Positions 1 through 7,162 of a stretch of DNA of 16,421 nucleotides are shown here, piece after piece. Source of the DNA: Frankiales bacterium (GTDB lineage Bacteria; Actinomycetota; Actinomycetes; Mycobacteriales; SCTD01); assembly GCA_025965735.1 (NCBI GenBank), contig JAOPWK010000203.1, forward strand, positions 1 through 16,421, written 5' to 3'. Each line of letters begins with the position of its first letter. Positions within the stretch are counted from its first letter, which is position 1. Made by a program: the position numbers and the translations under genes. The notes below the pieces were generated by a model, which was not told the origin of the DNA, searched no databases, and worked only from the letters and a program-made list of their open reading frames with translations.

Positions 1-432
1 GACGGCCAGCCCCAGCGACAGCCGCTGCTGCTGGCCGCCCGACAGACGGCGGTACGGCGACCGCGCCACCTCCACCAGGCCCAGCCGCTCCAGCAGGTCG
101 GCCGGGTCGAGCGGGTTCGCGGCGTAGGAGGCGACCAGCCGGAGCATCTCGGCGCAGCGCAGCCCGGGGTAGGCGCCGCCGGTCTGCGGCATCACGCCGA
201 TGCGCGGGCGCAGCGAGGCGTCGCGGGGCGACTGCCCGAGCACCCGCACGGCGCCGGCGTCCGGGCTGCGGAAGCCCTGGCAGATCTCCACCGTGGTGGT
301 CTTGCCGGCGCCGTTCGGGCCGAGCAGGGCCAGCACGGTGCCGGTGCGCACCTGCAGCGAGAGGTCGTCGACGACCGCCCGGCCGGAGTACCTCTTGACC
401 AGCCCGACGACGTCGAGAGCGGGGGCGGTCAT
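1..432 (-). CDS. ABC transporter ATP-binding protein, drug/antibiotic-export type (C-terminus cut off by window edge)
   Basis: This is the first 144 codons of a nucleotide-binding subunit that would power a membrane exporter by ATP hydrolysis at the inner face of the membrane. The reverse strand reads MTAPALDVVGLVKRYSG and continues to a Walker A GPNGAGKT (about residues 39-46). An LSGGQQQR signature lies close to the window edge. Walker B and the H-loop lie outside the window. An in-frame stop (442-444) just upstream leaves the ATG at 432 as the natural start. The gene is divergent from the suf operon. From memory, M. tuberculosis has a comparable ATPase (Rv1458c, with permeases Rv1457c and Rv1456c) in this same position, so a DrrA-like exporter subunit is likely. 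The substrate is unknown. The family call is certain and the export role is inferred from context and synteny. Confidence 0.9.
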   Translation of the reverse strand, partial: MTAPALDVVGLVKRYSGRAVVDDLSLQVRTGTVLALLGPNGAGKTTTVEICQGFRSPDAGAVRVLGQSPRDASLRPRIGVMPQTGGAYPGLRCAEMLRLVASYAANPLDPADLLERLGLVEVARSPYRRLSGGQQQRLSLGLAV

Positions 433-444
433 CCAGTCAGGCTA
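433..444 (-). promoter_or_regulatory. Probable -10 element giving a leaderless transcript for the ABC ATPase
   Basis: On the minus strand TAGCCT (444 down to 439) fits the actinobacterial TANNNT -10 pattern. It is followed by exactly six bases and then the ATG at 432, so transcription would start at or next to the start codon. No Shine-Dalgarno sequence is visible, which fits a leaderless mRNA. No convincing -35 was found. The rest of the 433-590 gap holds no gene I can support, only this element and the sufR promoter region. Confidence 0.45.
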
Positions 445-574
445 CGGCTGTCGCCGATCACCCGCAGCGCGCCGATCCGCACGCTGACGGCGCGCCGCGC
501 CGGCGCGTCGTGCCGCGAACGGCGGATGACGGCAGGTGAGGGAGACCTTCGTGGCGTGGCTCACCGGGGTCGGG

Positions 575-618
575 TTCGACGCGCGGCAGCATTTACGCGA
601 CTATGGCGTTGTGAAAAT
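575..618 (+). promoter_or_regulatory. sufR promoter with overlapping SufR-type operator palindrome
   Basis: Bases 591-618 form an imperfect inverted repeat, ATTTnCnCnAC-N6-GTnGnGnAAAT, with eight of the eleven arm positions complementary. Its core, 598-611, reads CGAC-N6-GTTG. This is one base off the CAAC-N6-GTTG site described for cyanobacterial SufR, and, as I recall, for Streptomyces. A possible promoter is TTCGAC (575-580), an 18-base spacer and GACTAT (599-604), six bases before a GTG at 611. The operator would therefore cover the -10 element and the start codon, which suits autorepression by holo-SufR. The stretch is also noticeably more AT-rich than its surroundings. The symmetry is seen directly, while binding by SufR is inferred. 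Confidence 0.55.
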
Positions 619-1261
619 CATGACGGAGCAGTCGGGCACCCGGGAGCGCGTGCGCTCGCTGCTGCTCGCGCTCGGCCCGTCGACGGCCGCGGTGCTGTCC
701 GAGCGGCTCGGCCTGAGCCCCGCGGCGGTGCGCAAGCACCTCGACGCGCTGCTCGCCGACGGCACCGTCACGACCCGCGAGCCGCACGTCCGGGGCCTGC
801 GCGGCCGCGGCCGTCCCGCCCGGCTGTACGCCCTTACCGACGCCGGTCACGCCGACGGCCCCTCCTCCTACGACGACCTGGCCACCAGCGCGCTGCGCTT
901 CCTGGCCGCGTCCGGTGGCACGGAGGCCGTCGAGCGGTTCGCCCAGACGCGGGTGGCCGAGCTCGAGGAGCGCTACGCCGACCGCCTGCGCGACGCCGAC
1001 GACAAGCCCGCGGCGCTCGCCGAGGCGCTGTCGGCCGACGGCTACGCCGCCACCACCTCCGCGCACGGCGTGGGCGTCCAGCTCTGCCAGCACCACTGCC
1101 CGGTGCGGCACGTGGCGGCGGAGTTCCCCCAGCTGTGCGACGCCGAGACGGCAGCCCTCGGGCGCCTGCTCGACGTGCACGTCCAGAGACTCGCGACGAT
1201 CGCCCACGGCGACGGCGTGTGCACCACCTTCATCCCCGCAACAGCGAAGGCGACCCGATGA
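611..1261 (+). CDS. sufR: SufR-type Fe-S-sensing winged-helix transcriptional regulator of the suf operon
   Basis: This DNA-binding protein (216 aa from the GTG at 611) is expected to sense iron-sulfur cluster status and repress the suf operon it heads. The N-terminal part carries a winged helix-turn-helix (about residues 21-75), with AAVLSERLGL as the first helix and SPAAVRKHLDALL as the recognition helix. The C-terminal part has the SufR cysteine pattern: C159 and C163 (CQHHC), C176 and C204, which are likely [Fe-S] ligands. The start is uncertain. GTG 611 is preferred because a -10-like element lies six bases upstream and because the operator covers it. ATG 620 is equally readable, and GTG 536 would put the palindrome inside the coding region. 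The TGA overlaps the sufB ATG (ATGA), so the two are translationally coupled. Function is secure from motifs and position. Confidence 0.88.
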   Translation: MKIMTEQSGTRERVRSLLLALGPSTAAVLSERLGLSPAAVRKHLDALLADGTVTTREPHVRGLRGRGRPARLYALTDAGHADGPSSYDDLATSALRFLAASGGTEAVERFAQTRVAELEERYADRLRDADDKPAALAEALSADGYAATTSAHGVGVQLCQHHCPVRHVAAEFPQLCDAETAALGRLLDVHVQRLATIAHGDGVCTTFIPATAKATR

Positions 1262-2670
1262 CCACCACGCAGGACCAGCAGCTCGAGGGCCTGGGCACCT
1301 ACAAGTTCGGCTGGTCGGACTCCGACGAGGCCGGCTCCACCGCCGTGCGCGGCATCAACCCGGGCGTCGTGGAGAACATCTCCGCCCTCAAGAGCGAGCC
1401 GCAGTGGATGCTCGACCTGCGACTGAAGGGCCTCAAGCTGTTCGAGAAGAAGCCCATGCCGACCTGGGGCTCGGACCTGTCGGGCATCGACTTCGACAAC
1501 ATCAAGTACTTCGTGCGCTCCTCGGAGAAGCAGGCCACCAGCTGGGAGGACCTGCCCGAGGACATCAAGAACACCTACGACAAGCTCGGCATCCCCGAGG
1601 CGGAGAAGCAGCGCCTGGTCGCCGGTGTCGCGGCGCAGTACGAGTCCGAGGTCGTCTACCACTCGATCCGCGAGGACCTCGAGGAGAAGGGCGTCATCTT
1701 CGTCGACACGGACACCGCGCTGCGCGAGCACGAGGAGCTGTTCCGCGAGTACTTCGGCTCGGTCATCCCGGTCGGCGACAACAAGTTCGCCGCGCTGAAC
1801 ACCGCGGTCTGGTCCGGCGGCTCGTTCATCTACGTGCCCAAGGGCGTGAAGGTCGACATTCCGCTGCAGGCCTACTTCCGCATCAACACCGAGAACATGG
1901 GCCAGTTCGAGCGGACGCTGATCATCGCCGACGAGGGCTCCTCGGTGCATTACGTCGAGGGCTGCACCGCCCCGATCTACTCGAGCGACTCGCTGCACTC
2001 CGCCGTCGTCGAGATCATCGTCAAGAAGGACGCGCACGTCCGGTACACGACCATCCAGAACTGGTCGAACAACGACTACCACATGGTAACCAAGCGCACC
2101 GCCGTGCACGAGGGCGGCCGCATGGAGTGGATCGACGGCAACATCGGCTCCAAGGTCACCATGAAGTACCCGGCCTGCTACCTGCTCGGCGAGCGCGCCT
2201 CCGGCGAGACGCTGTCCATCGCCTTCGCCGGCGAGGGCCAGCACCAGGACGCCGGCGCCAAGATGGTGCACGCGGCCCCGCGCACGACCAGCAACATCGT
2301 GAGCAAGTCCGTCGCCCGTGGCGGCGGCCGCACGTCCTACCGCGGCCTGGTGCAGGTGCAGGAGGGCGCGCACGGCTCCAAGAGCAACGTCGTCTGCGAC
2401 GCCCTGCTCGTCGACACGATCAGCCGGTCCGACACCTACCCGTACGTCGACGTGCGCGAGGACGACGTGTCCCTCGGCCACGAGGCGACGGTCAGCCGGG
2501 TCGGCGAGGACCAGCTCTTCTACCTGATGAGCCGCGGCATGGCCGAGGACGAGGCGATGGCGATGGTCGTGCGCGGCTTCGTCGAGCCGATCGCCCGCGA
2601 GCTGCCGATGGAGTACGCGCTCGAGCTCAACCGCCTCATCGAGCTGCAGATGGAGGGCTCCGTTGGCTGA
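1258..2670 (+). CDS. sufB: Fe-S cluster assembly scaffold protein SufB
   Basis: SufB is the core of the SufBC2D scaffold on which nascent Fe-S clusters are built in the cytosol. The 470-residue length is normal for the family. The beta-helix core and the conserved C-terminal stretch with GEDQLFYLMSRG are present. Cys380 (SNVVCDALL) corresponds to the cluster/sulfur-accepting cysteine of E. coli SufB (Cys405), and Cys236 (VEGCTAPIYSS) to the conserved Cys254. There is no intein; the M. tuberculosis protein has one. The ATG overlaps the sufR stop by four bases, and the 3' end overlaps sufD by eight. The same frame stays open upstream to about 526, but that stretch is an out-of-frame reading of sufR and is not part of this protein. 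Confidence 0.97.
   Translation: MTTTQDQQLEGLGTYKFGWSDSDEAGSTAVRGINPGVVENISALKSEPQWMLDLRLKGLKLFEKKPMPTWGSDLSGIDFDNIKYFVRSSEKQATSWEDLPEDIKNTYDKLGIPEAEKQRLVAGVAAQYESEVVYHSIREDLEEKGVIFVDTDTALREHEELFREYFGSVIPVGDNKFAALNTAVWSGGSFIYVPKGVKVDIPLQAYFRINTENMGQFERTLIIADEGSSVHYVEGCTAPIYSSDSLHSAVVEIIVKKDAHVRYTTIQNWSNNDYHMVTKRTAVHEGGRMEWIDGNIGSKVTMKYPACYLLGERASGETLSIAFAGEGQHQDAGAKMVHAAPRTTSNIVSKSVARGGGRTSYRGLVQVQEGAHGSKSNVVCDALLVDTISRSDTYPYVDVREDDVSLGHEATVSRVGEDQLFYLMSRGMAEDEAMAMVVRGFVEPIARELPMEYALELNRLIELQMEGSVG
2652..2657 (+). promoter_or_regulatory. Shine-Dalgarno that decides a TTG start for sufD
   Basis: GGAGGG lies inside the last codons of sufB, five bases before the TTG at 2663. The next candidates, TTG 2675 and ATG 2687 (codon 9), have no comparable purine tract at the right distance. 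This supports initiation at TTG 2663, overlapping the sufB stop. Confidence 0.6.
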
Positions 2671-3895
2671 GAAGTTGGCTAGCAGCATGGAAGCCGCGCT
2701 CTCCACCGAGCGGGCGGCCCTGAAGGAGACCGGCGGCATCACCGACGGCTCCGTCGCGGTCGGCGTGAAGCCGTCCACCCCGCGCAGCCCGGCGGACGTA
2801 CGACCGGAGCGCGTGCGGTCGGCCGACCCCGAGGTGTTCGGCGCGCCGACAGGACGCGAGGAGGAGTGGCGCTTCACGCCGCTCGACCGCCTGCGCGTCC
2901 TGCTCGACGGCGCTGCCTCCGACGCGCGGCTGGCCGTCGAGAGCGAGCTGCCCGAGGGCGTCGAGCTCGTCGAGGTGCCGAGCACCGACCTGGACGTCCC
3001 GCTGCCCGTCGACCGGCTCGCCGCGCTCGCGCTGCAGCGCGCCGGCACGGCGCTCGTCGTCCGGGTGCCCAAGGCGCTTGAGGCCGACGCACCCGTGGTG
3101 CTGCGCCTGACCGGCACCGGCACCGACCAGGTCGTGTGGGGCCACCTGGTCCTCGACGTCGCGGAGCAGGCGCGCGTCACGGTCGTCGTCGAGCACGCCG
3201 GCTCCGCCCACTACGCCTCCGTCGTCTCCGTCCTGGTCGGTGACGGCGCCTCGCTGCAGCTCGTGCAGGTGCAGGGCTGGGAGGCCGACAGCGTGCACGG
3301 CGCGCACGTCGCCAGCCGGCTCGGCCGCGACGCCCGCCTGGTGTCGACGCAGGTCACCCTCGGTGGCGACCTGGTGCGGGTCAACGAGACCGTCGACTTC
3401 ACCGCCACCGGCGGCGACGTCGACCTGCGCGGCGTGTCCTTCGCCGACGGCGGGCAGCACCTCGAGCACCGGCTGCTCGTGGACCACAGCGTCCCGCAGT
3501 GCACCAGCAACGTGGTCTACAAGTCCGCGCTGCACGGCGACGAGGCGCACACCGTGTGGGTCGGCGACGTGCTGATCCGCGCCGCCGCCACCGGCACGCA
3601 GACCTACGAGCTCAACCGCAACCTGCTGCTGTCGCCGGAGGCGCGCGCCGACTCCGTGCCGAACCTCGAGATCGAGACCGGGGAGATCGCCGGCGCGGGG
3701 CACGCGTCCGCCACCGGCCGCTTCGACGACGAGCAGCTGTTCTACCTGCAGTCGCGCGGCATCCCGACCGACGTGGCGCGCCGCATGGTCGTGCGCGGCT
3801 TCTTCGCCGACGTCGTCGAGGACATCGGCGTCCCGGCGCTCGAGGAGCGCCTCATGTCCACCATCGAGTCCGAGCTGGAGAGGGCGTTCGCATGA
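2663..3895 (+). CDS. sufD: Fe-S cluster assembly protein SufD
   Basis: SufD is a paralogue of SufB and forms the heterodimer that, with two SufC subunits, makes the cluster scaffold; it is linked to iron delivery. The 410 residues show the family's C-terminal beta-helix signature: NRNLLLSPEA, the GAGHASATG segment and DDEQLFYLQSRGI, ending in a helical tail. His347 in GAGHASATG corresponds to the essential His360 of E. coli SufD. The neighbouring cysteine of the E. coli CSHGATVG motif is not present here. The TTG start is chosen for the strong ribosome binding site at 2652-2657; starting at ATG 2687 would shorten the protein by eight residues. The stop overlaps the ferredoxin gene's ATG (ATGA). 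Confidence 0.96.
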   Translation: MAEKLASSMEAALSTERAALKETGGITDGSVAVGVKPSTPRSPADVRPERVRSADPEVFGAPTGREEEWRFTPLDRLRVLLDGAASDARLAVESELPEGVELVEVPSTDLDVPLPVDRLAALALQRAGTALVVRVPKALEADAPVVLRLTGTGTDQVVWGHLVLDVAEQARVTVVVEHAGSAHYASVVSVLVGDGASLQLVQVQGWEADSVHGAHVASRLGRDARLVSTQVTLGGDLVRVNETVDFTATGGDVDLRGVSFADGGQHLEHRLLVDHSVPQCTSNVVYKSALHGDEAHTVWVGDVLIRAAATGTQTYELNRNLLLSPEARADSVPNLEIETGEIAGAGHASATGRFDDEQLFYLQSRGIPTDVARRMVVRGFFADVVEDIGVPALEERLMSTIESELERAFA

Positions 3896-4197
3896 TCAAG
3901 GCCGCGAGCCTGTCCGACGTCCCCGACGAGGGCGCGATCCGCGTCGAGCTCGCCGGCAAGCCGGTGTGCATCGCGCGCTCCAACGGCGAGGTCTTCGCCC
4001 TGGCCGACGTCTGCTCGCACGCCGACGTCGCGCTGTCCGAGGGCGACGTCGAGGACGGCAAGATCGAGTGCTGGCTGCACGGGTCGCTGTTCGACCTGCG
4101 GACCGGTGAGCCCTCCGGGCTCCCGGCGACCGGCCCCGTACCCACCTATCCCGTGACCGTCGAGGGCGATGACGTCCTCGTGCAGATGGAGTCCTGA
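3892..4197 (+). CDS. Rieske-type [2Fe-2S] ferredoxin (non-heme, NirD/BphF-like)
   Basis: This is a small soluble electron carrier of 101 residues made of a single Rieske domain. The two cluster-binding boxes are complete: C41-S-H43 (DVCSHAD) and C60-W-L-H63 (CWLHGSLFD), that is CxH-X16-CxxH. This predicts a [2Fe-2S] cluster held by two Cys and two His. It starts in an ATGA overlap with sufD and ends one base before sufC, so it is made as part of the SUF unit. Its likely role is supplying electrons during cluster assembly or acting as an early client, but that is inference from position. I recall the same insertion between sufD and sufC in Streptomyces; it is absent from the M. tuberculosis operon. 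Confidence 0.93.
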   Translation: MIKAASLSDVPDEGAIRVELAGKPVCIARSNGEVFALADVCSHADVALSEGDVEDGKIECWLHGSLFDLRTGEPSGLPATGPVPTYPVTVEGDDVLVQMES

Positions 4198-4198
4198 C

Positions 4199-5017
4199 AT
4201 GACCACGCTCGAGATCCGCGACCTCACGGTCGCCGTCGAGGACACCGAGATCCTCACCGGCGTCAACCTGACGATCCGGTCCGGCGAGACGCACGCCATC
4301 ATGGGCCCGAACGGCTCCGGCAAGTCGACGCTGGCCTACGCCATCGCCGGCCACCCGAAGTACACCGTCACCGGCGGCACGGTGACCCTCGACGGCGAGG
4401 ACGTCCTGGCGATGAGCGTCGACGAGCGCGCCCGCGCCGGCGTCTTCCTCGCGATGCAGTACCCCGTCGAGGTGCCCGGCGTCTCGGTCTCCAACTTCCT
4501 GCGCTCCGCGGCCACCGCCGTGCGCGGGGAGGCGCCCAAGCTGCGGCTGTGGGTCAAGGAGCAGAAGGAGGCGATGGGCCGCCTGGAGATGGACCCGGCC
4601 TTCGCCGAGCGCAACGTCAACGAGGGCTTCTCCGGCGGCGAGAAGAAGCGCCACGCGATCCTGCAGCTCGAGCTGCTCCAGCCAAAGATCGCGGTGCTCG
4701 ACGAGACGGACTCCGGCCTCGACGTGGACGCGCTGCGCGTCGTCTCCGAGGGCGTCAACCGCGTGCGCGAGAGCGGCCAGACCGGCGTCCTGCTCATCAC
4801 CCACTACACGCGGATCCTCAACTACATCCAGCCCGACTTCGTGCACGTCTTCGTCAAGGGCAAGATCGTCGAGCAGGGCGGCCCGGAGCTGGCCGACGAG
4901 CTCGAGAAGAACGGCTACGCCAAGTACGTCGGCGCCGAGGGTGCTGCCCCGGCCGCCGTGGTCGGCAAGAGCCTGCCCCTGGGCCCGGTCGTCCCCGGTG
5001 CGGTGACCACGGCATGA
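4199..5017 (+). CDS. sufC: Fe-S cluster assembly ATPase SufC
   Basis: SufC is the cytosolic ABC-type ATPase of the SufBC2D complex. ATP binding and hydrolysis reshape the SufB-SufD interface during cluster building; it is not a transporter. The 272 residues include Walker A GPNGSGKS (36-43), the SufC-typical signature NEGFSGGEKKR (about 141-151), Walker B IAVLDETDSGLD (about 164-175) and the H-loop His202. The ATG at 4199 is preceded by GGAG seven bases upstream and is one base after the ferredoxin stop. An in-frame start at 4169 would add ten residues lying within the ferredoxin gene and is not favoured. A low-complexity Ala/Pro/Val tail of about 25 residues follows the core fold. Confidence 0.97.
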   Translation: MTTLEIRDLTVAVEDTEILTGVNLTIRSGETHAIMGPNGSGKSTLAYAIAGHPKYTVTGGTVTLDGEDVLAMSVDERARAGVFLAMQYPVEVPGVSVSNFLRSAATAVRGEAPKLRLWVKEQKEAMGRLEMDPAFAERNVNEGFSGGEKKRHAILQLELLQPKIAVLDETDSGLDVDALRVVSEGVNRVRESGQTGVLLITHYTRILNYIQPDFVHVFVKGKIVEQGGPELADELEKNGYAKYVGAEGAAPAAVVGKSLPLGPVVPGAVTTA

Positions 5018-6282
5018 CGTCCCTGCTGGCCGCCACGACGTACGACGTGGCTGCCGTGCGCGCGGACTTCCCGGTGCTCGCCCGCGAGGTCAACGGCCGT
5101 CCGCTGGTCTACCTCGACAACGCCTCCAGCTCGCACAAGCCGCGCCAGGTGCTCGACGCCGAGCGGGAATTCGTCGAGCAGCACTACAGCAACGTGCACC
5201 GGGGTGTGCACACGCTGTCGCAGGAGGCCACCGACGCCTATGAGGCGGCGCGGGAGCGGGTGGCGCGCTTCCTGCACGCGCCCGACGCGCGTGAGGTCGT
5301 CTTCACCAAGAACGCCACCGAGGCCTACAACCTCGTCGCCTACTCCTTCGGGAACGCCAAGGCGGGCAGCCGCTTCGCGCTCGGCCCCGGCGACGAGGTC
5401 TGCGTCACCGAGATGGAGCACCACTCCAACCTCGTGCCCTGGCAGATGCTCTGCGAGCGCACCGGCGCGACGCTGCGCTGGATCCCGCTCACCGACGGCG
5501 GCCGGCTCGACCTCACCGACCTGGACACGCTCGTCAACGAGCGCACGAAGGTGCTGGCCTTCGTGCACGTCAGCAACATCCTGGGCACCACCAACCCGGT
5601 CGACGTGCTTGTCGCGCGTGCGAAGCAGGTCGGCGCGCTGACGCTCCTCGACGGCGCGCAGTCCGCGCCGCACCAGCCGGTGGACGTCGCCGCGCTGGAC
5701 GTCGACTTCTTCGTGCTGACTGGTCACAAGATGCTGGCGCCGTCCGGCATCGGCGTGCTGTGGGGCCGCCGGGAGCTGCTCGACGTCATGCCGCCCTTCC
5801 TCGGCGGTGGCTCGATGATCGAGGTCGTGCAGATGGCCGGCTCCACCTACGCGCCGTCGCCCGAGCGCTTCGAGGCCGGGACGCCCGTCATCAGCCAGGC
5901 GGTCGCGCTGGCCGCGGCGTGCGACTACCTCGACGACCTCGGCCTGGAGCGCGTGCACGCGCACGAGCAGCTGCTGACCGCCCGGCTGATCGAGGGCATC
6001 CGCGGGCTCGACGGCGTGCAGGTCATCGGTCCGGACTCGATGCACCTGCGCGGCGCAGCCGTCAGCTTCGCCATCGAGGGCGTGCACCCGCACGACGTCG
6101 GCCAGTCGCTCGACGAGCTGGGCATCGCGGTGCGCGTCGGCCACCACTGCGCCGCACCGGTCTGCCGCCGCTACGGGGTCCCCGCCACCACGCGCGCCTC
6201 GTCGTACCTCTACAACACCGAGGGCGAGATCGACGCTCTGCTGGAAGGCATCACGACCGTCCAGCGTTTCTGGTCTCGATGA
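5014..6282 (+). CDS. sufS: Cysteine desulfurase SufS (group II, PLP-dependent)
   Basis: SufS converts L-cysteine to L-alanine and holds the sulfur as an enzyme persulfide for transfer to SufU. It has 422 residues with the class V aminotransferase fold. Lys239 (LTGHKM) would bind pyridoxal phosphate. His136 (EMEHHSN), Asp213 and Gln216 (LLDGAQS) line the cofactor site, and Arg394 (TTRASSYLYNT) would bind the substrate carboxylate. The catalytic Cys379 lies in GHHCAAP; its short loop marks a group II enzyme. The spacing Cys379-Arg394 equals that of E. coli SufS (364-379). The ATG overlaps the sufC stop (ATGA) and the TGA overlaps sufU (ATGA), which fits the obligate SufS-SufU pairing. Confidence 0.97.
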   Translation: MTSLLAATTYDVAAVRADFPVLAREVNGRPLVYLDNASSSHKPRQVLDAEREFVEQHYSNVHRGVHTLSQEATDAYEAARERVARFLHAPDAREVVFTKNATEAYNLVAYSFGNAKAGSRFALGPGDEVCVTEMEHHSNLVPWQMLCERTGATLRWIPLTDGGRLDLTDLDTLVNERTKVLAFVHVSNILGTTNPVDVLVARAKQVGALTLLDGAQSAPHQPVDVAALDVDFFVLTGHKMLAPSGIGVLWGRRELLDVMPPFLGGGSMIEVVQMAGSTYAPSPERFEAGTPVISQAVALAAACDYLDDLGLERVHAHEQLLTARLIEGIRGLDGVQVIGPDSMHLRGAAVSFAIEGVHPHDVGQSLDELGIAVRVGHHCAAPVCRRYGVPATTRASSYLYNTEGEIDALLEGITTVQRFWSR

Positions 6283-6728
6283 GCGAGAGCCTGTACCAGG
6301 AGATCATCCTGGACCACTACCGCAACCCGCACCACAAGGGGCTGCGCGACCCGTACGACGTCGAGGTCCACCACGTGAACCCCACGTGCGGCGACGAGGT
6401 GACGCTGCGCGTGAAGGTGGCCGGCGGGCTCGTGCAGGACGTCTCGTACGAGGGGCAGGGCTGCTCGATCAGCCAGGCCAGCACCTCGGTGATGACCGAC
6501 CTGGTCATCGGCAAGCCGGTCGACGAGGCGCTGCAGACGGGCGAGGCCTTCCTCGCGCTGATGCAGAGCCGGGGGCAGCTCGAGCCGGACGAGGACGTGC
6601 TGGAGGACGGCATCGCCTTCGCCGGCGTGAGCCGCTACCCGGCCCGGGTGAAGTGCGCGCTGCTCGGCTGGATGGCGTGGAAGGACGCGACCGCGCAGGC
6701 GGTCACAACAGGAGAGGCAGCACCATGA
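6279..6728 (+). CDS. sufU: SufU zinc-dependent sulfurtransferase
   Basis: SufU takes the persulfide from SufS and passes the sulfur to the SufBCD scaffold, replacing SufE in Gram-positive SUF systems. The 149-residue protein has the IscU-like fold with the zinc-binding set Cys37 and Asp39 (NPTCGD), Cys62 (QGCSIS) and Cys126 (RVKCALLGW). These match C41, D43, C66 and C128 of the B. subtilis protein. It also has the SufU insertion between the second and third cysteines (LMQSRGQLEPDEDVLEDG) that separates it from true IscU scaffolds. It is coupled to both neighbours by ATGA overlaps. Confidence 0.96.
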   Translation: MSESLYQEIILDHYRNPHHKGLRDPYDVEVHHVNPTCGDEVTLRVKVAGGLVQDVSYEGQGCSISQASTSVMTDLVIGKPVDEALQTGEAFLALMQSRGQLEPDEDVLEDGIAFAGVSRYPARVKCALLGWMAWKDATAQAVTTGEAAP

Positions 6729-7099
6729 CAGACACCACGCCCGCCGAGACGGTGCTCGAGACCCCCACGGTCGCGGACACCCCGAAGCAGCGCCCCAGCG
6801 AGGACGACATCACCGAGGCGATGAAGGACGTCGTCGACCCCGAGCTCGGCATCAACGTGGTGGACCTCGGGCTGCTCTACGGCAACCAGGTGCACGAGGA
6901 CAACACCGTCACGCTGGACATGACGCTGACCTCCGCCGCCTGCCCGCTCACCGACGTCATCGAGGACCAGACGCGCAGCGCTCTCGCGCCGCTGGTCGAC
7001 GACGTGCGCATCAACTGGGTGTGGATGCCGCCGTGGGGCCCGGACAAGATCACCGACGACGGTCGTGACCAGCTGCGGGCGCTCGGCTTCAACGTCTGA
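6725..7099 (+). CDS. sufT: SufT, MIP18/DUF59-family Fe-S maturation factor
   Basis: This is a 124-residue protein of the MIP18 (DUF59, PaaD-like) family. Such proteins help Fe-S cluster maturation or transfer to target proteins, mostly under high demand. The conserved blocks DPELGINVVDLGLLY (about 38-52) and LTSAACPL, with the reactive Cys73, are present, as is the C-terminal WMPPWGPDKITDDGRDQLRALGF. The first 25 or so residues are a Thr/Pro/Glu-rich, probably disordered extension. It is the last gene of the operon, overlapping sufU by four bases, and is followed nine bases later by the large palindrome at 7109-7150. Confidence 0.93.
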   Translation: MTDTTPAETVLETPTVADTPKQRPSEDDITEAMKDVVDPELGINVVDLGLLYGNQVHEDNTVTLDMTLTSAACPLTDVIEDQTRSALAPLVDDVRINWVWMPPWGPDKITDDGRDQLRALGFNV

Positions 7100-7108
7100 T
7101 CTGGCCGT

Positions 7109-7150
7109 ACGACGAAGGCCCCGGACCAGCTGGTCCGGGGCCTTCGTCGT
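7109..7150. terminator. 42-bp perfect palindrome; bidirectional terminator between sufT and the zinc protease gene
   Basis: The two halves are exactly complementary (ACGACGAAGGCCCCGGACCA, then GC at the centre, then its reverse complement). They can fold into a stem of about 19 bp with a tetraloop. The element sits between two convergent genes, ending 12 bases before the stop of the minus-strand protease, so it can serve both. No T-tract follows on either strand, so if it terminates transcription it is of the U-less type common in high-GC actinobacteria. Confidence 0.88.
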
Positions 7151-7162
7151 GCGCAGGGAGGG

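Noticed and set aside
536..610. Longer SufR starting at GTG 536
   Set aside because: It would place the operator palindrome and promoter inside the coding sequence, and the added residues look unlike a SufR N-terminus.
526..1257. In-frame 5' extension of sufB giving a 714-aa protein
   Set aside because: The extra part is an Arg/Ala/Pro-rich out-of-frame reading of sufR. The sufB ATG at 1258 gives a full normal-length protein.
1258..2670. Intein in SufB, as in M. tuberculosis
   Set aside because: The protein is 470 residues and runs continuously through both conserved cysteine regions with no insertion.
1042..3180. 712-aa reverse-strand frame opposite sufB/sufD
   Set aside because: High-GC shadow frame with biased composition and no recognisable domain; the forward genes carry clear motifs.
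4915..6147. 410-aa reverse-strand frame opposite sufS
   Set aside because: Shadow of sufS: His/Arg/Gly/Val-rich with no domain.
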